A stretch of DNA of 64,000 nucleotides from Lumbricus rubellus (Eukaryota; Annelida; Clitellata; Crassiclitellata; Lumbricidae), in contig OX243812.1 in the NCBI GenBank assembly GCA_945859605.1, forward strand, positions 45,053,509 to 45,117,508, read 5' to 3'. Of the stretch, positions 56,297 to 64,000 are shown piece by piece; the stretch's first letter is position 1, and each line of letters begins with the position of its first letter. The notes under the pieces are model-generated. The model ran no database searches and was not told the DNA's origin. It saw only the letters and a program-made list of their open reading frames with translations. The translations under genes and the position numbers were made by a program.

Positions 56297-56319
56297 AAAA
56301 GAGATTAAAACTCACCAGA

Positions 56320-56346
56320 GGGAAGGTCAAGGTCCCGATTCTCCAG
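56320..56346 (-). other. Putative primer binding site of the env element
   Basis: Six bases inside the 5' LTR the minus strand reads TGGAGAATCGGGACC. It starts with TGG as expected for tRNA priming. I cannot name the tRNA. Confidence 0.5.
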
Positions 56347-56351
56347 CAATT

Positions 56352-57121
56352 TGTCAGATAACTTTCGGCAGGGGATTATAGCCGTGGGGTAGAGTACCCA
56401 ATGTAGTCAAGTACGGGCGATCCTGATCTGTAACTTACTTACTAACTCGCGCTGGTGAGTCCTAACTAGTAAAGACGACACGGTGATTGGTTTTATATAT
56501 AAATTATTATTAAACAAATGTTGCGAGTCTAGCTTAGATCGGCGAGGGTATTCTATACAACTCGCAGGTCAAAACTAGTTCGATTGTTATCTATAATTCT
56601 AAGTATTTGGCTGCCTACCTAATGCACACCGTTATTATCTTTTACTCTCGAATAGCCTACCTACTTATCTAAGCCTAGTCTAACGTTGAATTCCTGACAC
56701 CCACTAATACACTATCCAGTCTAATAGAACTCCGGGGTGACAGACAGAATCCTAGCCTTACAGTCTATCTTATACTCCGATGCGACTATGGCCACCAGTG
56801 CGAGCCAATCGTCTCTTACTGTGCTCTGCGATTGGTCCTCTGCGCTGGCTTCCTGATGTATGCCACCAATGGTTTGTCGTTGCGTGCGTGTATGCGTTCC
56901 TTGACTGACACTGCATGAATATTTATCCTCCCGTATCTCCATGTGTGTAGTTGTTCCTGATTGACAGGTTGAGTGACAGGTGTACATATCTTATCTTCCT
57001 CTGTGAACTAGTCATGAGTCCCGCCTACATGTGTGCATTATTGTGTATATTTTGAACTATATTCCTGCCCAATTATCTCCTCATTATAACTCTATGCATG
57101 TCTAATTATCTCCTCATTATA
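56352..57121 (-). repeat. 5' LTR of the env element (770 bp)
   Basis: Same length as the 3' LTR and no difference noticed. Sequence outside (57122 onward) returns to the Academ-like gene in phase. Confidence 0.93.
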
Positions 57122-57125
57122 GTAC

Positions 57126-60100
57126 CATCATGATTGTGCTCTGGAATTTCGGCGATGCAACGTGAAAGTGAATGAAGTCCCGGGTAAATCACACAGAGAA
57201 CAAGCATTTGATAAGCTATGCGAATATCTTGAACAGAATGATGAATGCCAGTACGCTTTGAAAGAAATTACAGATTTAATGGACTCTTATCTGGATGGCG
57301 AAGAGGGTTACTCCGTTAAAAATCTCAAATGTAAATTAGAGAAATATTTCGGAAGTGACATCGTGATCACTAAATTTGTCGGCACGCGCAATGTCATAAC
57401 ATTCCGTGACAAAAACCATCGGATCTTGAAAGATAACTGGGAAAGAGAGGCTAAAGCCAATGTCACATCCGAAAAAGATCGCATTATAGATATGGCAGCG
57501 TCCATTATTCGAGACGATATAAGAACTGCAACGTATGACACAGAGGTATATCCGAATATGGATAGTTGCCAAGATTGGCATTCTGACATACCCGATAGTC
57601 TGAATAGGCTCATGCATGGCATCATAAAATCCAAAAGCAAAGTGAAGTCGAATGAAAAGCGTTGTACATCCATTGCGCACGCAGTCATATCTGCATGTAG
57701 GCCGAGATCGTTCGTATCACCAATATTACTGTCCACCGCCATCTACATACATCGTCGATATGCCTCAAGAGAACTAATCGACATACTCAATGCACTTGGG
57801 TTTTCAGATGACTACAGGGAGGTTCGACGTTTGACCAGTACATTTATTGAGAATGAGCCATCGTACAACTTGAACGGTTTCACACAAATGGTGTTTGATA
57901 ACGCTGACCACAACATCGCTACACTCACAGGACATGATACATTCCACTCCATGGGAGGAATTGCATGCGTGACTCCACCTGGTGAACATCAGCAGACTGT
58001 CATTAGAAGATCACTCAATGTGCCGTCAGCCTCAGTAATTGGATCGTATGGCAAGGTTCCTATACATACATACAGAAAGCCTTCCTTTCCTGGTTTGAAA
58101 AGTATCAAGATCACCGCATTGGAGATCATTGACAAAACTGAATCGGTAAAATTAGCAGAAAGGCTGGACTGTTTCTGGCGAGCATCGTACATCTTGAAAC
58201 CTGTGAAATGTCCTCTTTGGAGTGGGTTTATGCAGATCATATACGATGGAGAAAAATCGGACATGTCTAGGGTAGAAATTCTACCTTTCATAAACTTGGA
58301 TCCTACCAAAGAAAGTACTATATACACGGCCTTGTGTTTTGCCAAAGATCAGATTGAAAAAGCTGGTCAATCAGTTTGTCCTGTAACCTTCGATCAACCA
58401 CTCTACATAAAAGCATCTGAAATCATTGCAGCCTCTCCTGAATTGAAAACAAGCCTTGTCACAAGACTAGGAGGATTTCACCTGATCATGTCCTATATGG
58501 GAGCGATGGGCTATATCATGGGTGGAAGTGGTTTAGATGTACTCTGGCAGACAGTCTATGCAGGTGCAACGGTACAGCATATGCTCAATGGGCATGCATA
58601 TGCCCGTGCTCTTCGTGCTCACTTTCTGACATCGGCCGCGCTAACAACCCTTTTCCTATCACAGCCGCACTGTCTGGATGATGTCGACACAAATCAACTA
58701 CGCCAGAAATTGTCATCACTGATAGAGAAAGATTGTGACATTCACGATATTCAGGTAGACTTACTCGTCAAAGACCTCGTTGATGTGATTGAGAGAACAA
58801 GTTTAGATGTGGCTGCATTTCGTACAGGCAAGTTGTGGATAAACTACATCAGACAGATAACGATATTGAAACTGTTCATTCATGCAGAAAGAAGCGGTGA
58901 TTGGGACCTGCACTTGTATGCAATCTCCCAGATGATACCATACCTACATGCTGCAGGGCATACTCAGTATGCCAAAAGTGCCAGGCTCTACCACCAAACC
59001 ATGAAAACGGTCCAAACGGTAATGTCGGCAGACGATTACGCTCGATTCACAACCCATGGCTACTTTACCATACGACGTACGCACCACTTCTGGTCGGGTA
59101 ACTTTACGGATCAGACAATAGAACAGGATCTCATGAGAATGCTAAAGAGCGCAGGAGGAATGACTCATGGCCGCCAAATCACTGAGAGCACACTTACCAA
59201 CTGGGTGCATTCCTTTCCCTTCACTATCCCAATCTGCAAAAGCCTCGAACATTTCACAAACGTCAATTGTACGTCATCATACCAGCATCGTGACCTCAAT
59301 GCCGGTAGTGAGAGCAAGGACAAGCAAGACCACGAGAAGTTCTACATGTGGTTATCGGCGCATTCACCATTCCTGTACACGTGCGAGTCTGTTGTGTGTC
59401 TATCAACAGGCATGATTGCGGGCAAAACAGTAAACTGCGACAATGCGTTTGAGGTAGGTTGCATCGCAGCCAAGGCCATGACAAATGGTAATTTTTCTGA
59501 TGTCAAACTCAAGCGCAATGACAAAGTGAAGACTATCGCCAGTGTGGCCAACACTGTTACGATCCGAAATGAACGCGTGACCATCAACCCAGCCGTTCTG
59601 TTCAGCCGCATTACATGTATACTGCGGGACAGTTCAGAGATGGAGGTATACTTGTCGTACGAGCTGGCTCCACAGCCACCATCGCTTTTCCAAGACGGGC
59701 TCATGAGAAAATCTCCGAAGAGTGCATTAGGCCAGCTTCTTCGATCTAAGGCCCCGCTTGAGTCTCGCTTTCCTGACGATGCCAAGTATATCCTAGATGG
59801 CGGATATCTTCTTCGCGTTGTGATTTGGCCAGCAAATCCTACATATAGTCAAGTATGTGATTCATATGTATCGTACACAGAAAGGCACTATGGCAATGAG
59901 ACGATAGTCGTGTTTGACGGATACGAATGCACCACGTCTACGAAATCTGCTGAACAGAAACGAAGGGCCACAAAGTCATCTTCGAGAGACATCATGTTTG
60001 ACGAGTCGATGCAGACCGTTACAACTCAATCTGCTTTCTTGAGTAACGATGGAAACAAAACCAGGCTTATCAGCATGCTTGTACACAAATTCAACGACAA

Positions 60101-60330
60101 ATTCATAAGAACGAGACAAGCTGCTGCAGATGCAGATCGACTCATAGTAGAGACTGCTTTATCAGAGAGCGGCCAATCTCGTCCCGTGGTAGTGATTGGA
60201 ACGGACACAGATTTACTCGTAATGCTGATCTCTCTTGCACCTCCTGATTGTGACATGTACATGCTCCGCTCAACCAATCCTATAGCACTCTACAACATCA
60301 CTCTCATCCAAAATGCAGTTGGCAATAAAA
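57126..60330 (+). CDS. Academ-like transposase, central segment with XPG-type nuclease
   Basis: About 1065 codons in phase with the N-terminal segment. It starts H-H-D-C, supplying the eighth cysteine. The middle contains a block also seen in many uncharacterised invertebrate proteins of this type (H-F-W-S-G-N-F-T-D-Q-T-I-E-Q-D-L-M, G-G-M-T-H-G-R), which may be part of the catalytic core. The C-terminal third resembles FEN1/XPG nucleases: I-V-V-F-D-G-Y near 59905 followed by an R-R region, and the acidic V-I-G-T-D-T-D-L-L-V near 60190. The frame is lost at an A10 run (60327-60337), after which the domain continues in the next frame. Confidence 0.82.
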
Positions 60331-60678
60331 AAAAAACACCTGCTTTTCGCCCACTCAGTGACGGGATGCGACACTGTGTCGGCTTTGTTTGGCCTCGGAA
60401 AGAAGAAGGCGATAGATATTCTGGACCAATACACCGATGACGATTCTCTTGATGTATTCACCAATGAAACGAGCAGCAAAGAACAAATTGCCAGCGTGGG
60501 AGAAAAGTTCATACTGAAGCTCTATGGAGCACCAAAGTCTGTCGACAAGCTTGACAAACAGAGATACCTTTCCTACAATAAGTCTATACGACGATCATCA
60601 CTGACTACAGCGTTTAAACTCGAATCCCTCCCCCCAACGACACGCGCCGCATACTTTCATTCACTGCGAACGTATCTA
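60331..60678 (+). CDS. Academ-like transposase, end of the XPG domain (after frameshift)
   Basis: This frame begins just after the A10 run and supplies the helix-turn-helix part of the nuclease: H-S-V-T-G-C-D-T-V-S-A-L-F-G-L-G-K-K-K-A. It matches the G-C-D...G-I-G-P-K pattern of FEN1. One extra A in the run would explain the shift. The segment ends at the TA where the fold-back mariner inserted. Confidence 0.8.
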
Positions 60679-61682
60679 CACCGTGAGGAATAAAAAAGGA
60701 AGCCCCTAGACAAATCGTTATTATTTTAACAATTTTTGCACAATGTCAATGAAATTTTGGAAAATTATAGCTAAGTAGCAAGCAATGTAAAAAATTAAAG
60801 TTTTTTACAATTTACTGTCCGCCTTTAGCTTCTACGCATGCGCGAAGTCGCTTGTGCCATTCACGCACCGCCGAGTCAATAATTCGCTGGTCAAGATCGT
60901 TCCAAGCTTGCAGTCACCTTTTCTGCGTCGTTACCCAGCCTGCCTAGTGCATTTCATCTGGTTCACGGACGAAAGATTATTCACAGTTGCTTCTCGTTGC
61001 AATACTCAAAATGTTGGAGCTCGAAAGAAAGATAGCCTATTGCAGCCGACCGCCTTTCACGCACACGTCCGACGTTTAGCAAATCTCTGATGGTGTCAGT
61101 CGGTGTTTCTTCTCTGGGGCGTACGTCAATTCAATTCACTTTGTTAAACCGGGGGTAAAACTCAATGGCATACAGAGACGTTTTATTCATGTAAGACCTA
61201 CCTGCAATTCGAGAACTCTCTGAATTTTACATTTTCCTGCAATATGGCTTCCAGCGCACAGAGTTCGAGAAACGGTTGCACTTCTGACGAATGAAACTCC
61301 TGACTTCAGAATTCATACATTACGGCCCCCTACAGCACAGACCTGAATCCCATTGATTATAAAATACGGGGGATGCACGCATGAGATACCGGTAGTGTAC
61401 AAAGCAAAAGTTCGTGATGTTGAAGATCTTCGTAAGCGCTGCGAATCATGCAAACTTGGAACGATCTTGACCAGCGAATTATTGACTCGGCGGTGCGTGA
61501 ATGGCACAAGCGACTTCGCGCATGCGTAGAAGCTAAAGGCGGACAGTAAATTGTAAAAACTTTAATTTTGTGACATTGCTTGCTACTTAGCTATAATTTT
61601 TCTGAATTTCATTGACATTGTGTGAAAATTGTTAAAATAATAACGATTTGTCTAGGGGCTTCCTTTTTTATGCCTCACGGTG
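60679..61682 (+). mobile_element. Fold-back mariner element inserted in the transposase gene
   Basis: TIRs start CACCGTGAGGMATAAAAAAG and extend about 230 bp each way with few differences. TA flanks both ends (60677-60678 and 61683-61684). Both arms encode the same mariner transposase C-terminus, so the left arm is an inverted copy of the 3' end. The centre has decayed transposase pieces: F-T-D-E-R-L-F near 60960 and, in another frame, a P-Y-S-T-D-L-N-P-I-D motif near 61330. Confidence 0.88.
60945..61545 (+). pseudogene. Mariner transposase remnant
   Basis: Keeps the second and third catalytic-block motifs of mariner DD34D transposases (W-F-T-D-E and S-T-D-L-N-P-I-D-Y) and the C-terminus (D-Q-R-I-I-D-S-A-V-R-E-W-H-K-R-L). 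These are spread over different frames, and the N-terminal half is missing. Not functional. Confidence 0.78.
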
Positions 61683-61684
61683 TA

Positions 61685-61966
61685 CAAGTGCAACAGTGGA
61701 TCGGCAACACGCCAGATGCTACGAAATGGGGCTGGTATCTGCAAGATGGCACTCTGAAGCCGGTGGAGACCGATCAACCAGCAGCCCCCGATACACTGCT
61801 CAAAATGGTTGCGTGTGGCTGTGATGTTGGGAAAGGTAATTGTGGCCGAGCGTGTGGGTGTAGGAAGCTAGCCTTGAAGTGTGGACCAGGGTGTAGGTGT
61901 GTCGAAAATGAACAGTTCTGCTCAAATGCTCCGAGTTGTGAAGCATACAATGACGAACAAGAATAG
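61685..61966 (+). CDS. Academ-like transposase, C-terminal CXC-type cysteine domain
   Basis: 93 codons in phase with the preceding segment once the mariner insert is discounted. It begins Q-V-Q-Q-W-I-G-N and ends in a Cys-rich block: C-G-C, G-N-C-G-R-A-C-G-C-R-K, C-G-P-G-C-R-C, then C...C. This resembles the CXC (tesmin/TSO1-like) zinc-binding domain that binds DNA. It ends at a TAG at 61964-61966, 43 bases before the right TIR. Confidence 0.82.
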   Translation, partial: QVQQWIGNTPDATKWGWYLQDGTLKPVETDQPAAPDTLLKMVACGCDVGKGNCGRACGCRKLALKCGPGCRCVENEQFCSNAPSCEAYNDEQE

Positions 61967-62008
61967 GTAGATACCGACTGTATAAACGTTTCAAAGCATC
62001 AATGATAT

Positions 62009-62291
62009 GTATGAATACTTAGTGATTCAGAACATGTTTAATTGTATTCCTTACCCTTATAAATGTGTATGTAGCCATCAAAATTGTGACGCTACGTCGA
62101 TTTTAAGCGAAAACATAACAGTTTTAAGATTTTGGTGGCCATCTTGGACGCCATCTTGGATTTTGGAAAGAGCTCCAGAGGGATTGACGGGGATTTTGGA
62201 TATGTTGTTCCTAATGGTATTGGGAGTGTTTCCTGAAAAATTCAGCTTTGGCTTATGTTTTGCCCCTTCAGAATCTAATGCTCTTCATCTA
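62009..62291. repeat. Right TIR of the Academ-like transposon
   Basis: Reverse complement of 32800-33092. The frame read across it (62007-62348) is non-coding. Confidence 0.9.
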
Positions 62292-62294
62292 ATT

Positions 62295-63092
62295 ATAGAC
62301 GTTTTGCAATTCGTTTTTGAAGAAATTGCGGCGAATAGTTTGCTATAGCCAACGCATATATGCTCATACATACATAATGTCGATTCCTTAATTATTGGCA
62401 ATGGTATATTTGTGATTTTGGACAGTTAGACACCTGTACAGAGGAGAACATTGGAAGATATATACACCATAAATGGCAACTTAGTACAGGATCGAAAACC
62501 GAACCAATGGTTTAATTTTTGTGCTAAATAACCTTTTCAGAGTGAAACTATTAGTATAATTTAGTACATAAAGTAAAAAAGTATACAACAAATAGATCTA
62601 TATAAATTATACTAAATATAAGCTTATGATTATGTTAAAAAATAAACAATGAGAATGCCACTTTTCTTATGCATGAATGGTCTAATCCATCCTAGTCTAC
62701 ATATTTTTAGTATTGCATGGACCGTTTTGCAGAGGTTATTCGGAAATAAAACCAAACTGCGATTGATGAAGGCATTGGTGTGTCCAGTCAGTGGCGACGT
62801 ACAAAAAGCCAGATATAGGCGCTGAAGGTGGAGAAGACATGAGTATCCCACCATTTGAGAAAAAGTGTATGAGAAAATAATTGTTGAAAATACATTGGAC
62901 AAAGATTATTTGAACTGGCGCATAGGCCTATAATATAATTATAGGCTCACATCAGCCGGGGTTAGGAAGGGGCCATTATTTTTATTAAACAATTGGCTAA
63001 CACCAACTCTCTAGAGTTGGGATATTTTGGCAAGCACATCAGCCACTGCACGAAAACATCGAGAGTAGAAATCCGATGACGAGCTTCGTGGC
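62295..63092. other. Unassigned spacer after the transposon
   Basis: AT-rich, presumably still the GPCR intron. No exon with GPCR transmembrane character was seen. Confidence 0.45.
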
Positions 63093-63096
63093 AGGT

Positions 63097-63798
63097 CGTC
63101 GCCTGACAATTATCTTCGCGTATGTCCATTTTTGTCAAAATCGAGTTTATACTTGTTTTGTAGCAAAAAATTGCTTCTCTTTCTTCCCTGTTAACCGTTA
63201 GGAGATTCGACGAGTCGTTTTAAAGATATTCAACGAAAACTACTTGTCGTATGTCCAATTTCAGTGTTACTTTGTCGTATCTCCAATTTATTTTGCCGTA
63301 TCTCCAGTGCCGCATTCACGGTTTAAAAGTGCATTGTCGTATGTCCAGAAAAGCTCGTCGCTAATTGGACGATGGAGATACGACATCCCACTTCGTTGCA
63401 TCATAGTGTCGTATGTCCAGGAAATAAAAACGTTCTTTTATTTAAAAAAAGGTATTAAACTTGCGAAAATTGAAACGAACAAAGTCGCAATTGATTGTAT
63501 ATTGCTTTCTTTTATTATTTCATATTTTTTAAAAATTTTCTCACGTCAGGATGACTTGCAATTGATTTAAATCCATTTTATACAACATTTTCCACAATTT
63601 CACAAAAACCATTATAAGTTTCAGTTTAATTTTAACATAACATCCTTTAATTAATGTCGATGCTTTAATATGACGTCTTTGCGTGAAGTTTTATTGCACT
63701 GGATATATTTTTTTGGCCTCCAAAGTTGCGAAACTTCAAACTCGTTTTTCTCGGAATTCACAAAAGTGGACATACGCGAAGATAATTGTCAGGCGACG
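63097..63798. mobile_element. Small transposon with repeated TCGTATGTCCA motifs
   Basis: TIRs CGTCGCCTGACAATTATCTT extend to about 40 bp and are flanked by AGGT (63093-63096 and 63799-63802). Inside, the motif TCGTATGTCCA or close variants occurs about eight times in both orientations (e.g. near 63118, 63247, 63276, 63297, 63335, 63370, 63410, 63770). No transposase. The superfamily is unassigned. Confidence 0.75.
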
Positions 63799-64000
63799 AG
63801 GTGTCTGAGGACGAGAAAATAATGTCGAAAATATCGTCGATTAACAACGTGTTGAACTGGACTTCACTTGTAGGCGCGCTTGCTTACTAAACGAATGTTT
63901 TTAAAATCAACAGGAAACCAAACCTTCATGTGACTCCACAAACGATAAAGATTTCCATCCTTTTGCCTATTATAGACCTAATACAATATATTATAATAAT

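Larger units (their letters stand above)
33913..57121 (-). mobile_element. Env-bearing Ty3/gypsy retrotransposon with two nested inserts
   Basis: Two 770-bp LTRs (33913-34682 and 56352-57121), apparently identical, are flanked by GTAC (33909-33912 and 57122-57125). On the minus strand the order is 5' LTR, accessory ORF, long leader, gag, in-frame UGA, protease, RT, RNase H, integrase, chromodomain, env, 3' LTR. It is split by a Gmr1-type element and a piggyBac-like MITE. Its own length is about 15.8 kb, large for a gypsy element. The env-bearing layout resembles errantiviruses, but the chromodomain is not typical of them. Confidence 0.93.
32800..62291 (+). mobile_element. Academ-like DNA transposon (XPG/CXC-bearing), nested host of other elements
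   Basis: Terminal inverted repeats of about 290 bp (32800-33092 and about 62009-62291) start TAGATGAAGAGCATTAGA. The left TIR has an extra ~10 bases near 32818-32830. The best target duplication is ATT (32797-32799 and 62292-62294). Between them, in pieces, is a single gene whose protein has an eight-cysteine N-terminus, a FEN1/XPG-type nuclease domain and a CXC tail. Academ-superfamily elements are known for a Cys-rich finger, an XPG domain and short target duplications, so I assign it there with moderate confidence. Without the inserts the element is about 5.3 kb. Confidence 0.8.

Noticed and set aside
62007..62348. A 113-residue ORF after the CXC domain
   Set aside because: It reads through the right TIR, whose inverse copy at 32800-33092 is non-coding.

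Overview
The window is animal (metazoan) nuclear DNA. It is AT-rich, full of simple repeats, and dominated by transposable elements nested inside one another. Only one convincing host gene piece is present: the first coding exon of a rhodopsin-type GPCR at 31972-32331, with N-glycosylation sites, TM1 and a splice donor. The palindromic octamer TAGGCCTA occurs about 30 times where about one is expected. The Ty3/gypsy element at 41280-47977 has integrase before reverse transcriptase, the order described for the Gmr1 group, first reported from deuterostomes. A marine invertebrate, possibly a deuterostome, fits, but the species is not identified.

Region by region. 1-9600 holds a small hAT-like MITE, satellites and microsatellites (a near-perfect 12-bp array, a ~100-bp tandem family, GAY, CAT, GAAGAATGC, ATGT and GGAT arrays) and a decayed Tc1/mariner copy. 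9611-20920 is a hAT-like DNA element with a perfect 8-bp target duplication. It carries a 231-bp hAT MITE and a 10.1-kb LTR retrotransposon with 2.25-kb LTRs that encodes only Gag, whose start lies inside the LTR. 20929-31971 is intergenic or intronic DNA with several non-autonomous elements, each delimited by TIRs and target duplications: mariner-like elements at 24198-24610 and 25233-26043, and hAT-like elements at 25077-26549, 28064-29112 and 30736-31503. It also has a LINE 3' tail.

32800-62291, apparently in the GPCR's first intron, is a DNA transposon with ~290-bp TIRs. Its protein has an N-terminal eight-cysteine region, a long central transposase-like region, a FEN1/XPG-like nuclease domain and a C-terminal CXC cysteine domain. 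I assign it to an Academ-like (XPG-bearing) lineage. Its gene is split by a 23-kb env-bearing Ty3/gypsy element (33913-57121, target duplication GTAC) and by a fold-back mariner (60679-61682, target duplication TA). The env element is itself split by a Gmr1-type gypsy element (41280-47977, target duplication ATCT) and a piggyBac-like MITE (48913-49602, TTAA). At each of these four junctions the host reading frame continues exactly when the insert and one target copy are ignored, so the nesting order is secure. 62292-64000 holds spacer and a small element with repeated TCGTATGTCCA motifs.

The env element reads Gag, then an in-frame UGA followed by CGG (a known leaky-stop context), then protease-RT-RNase H-integrase-chromodomain, then a separate Env with a class I-like cleavage/fusion region. 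It also has an unexplained acidic, Trp-rich ORF just after the 5' LTR. Both LTR pairs in this nest look identical, so the insertions are recent.
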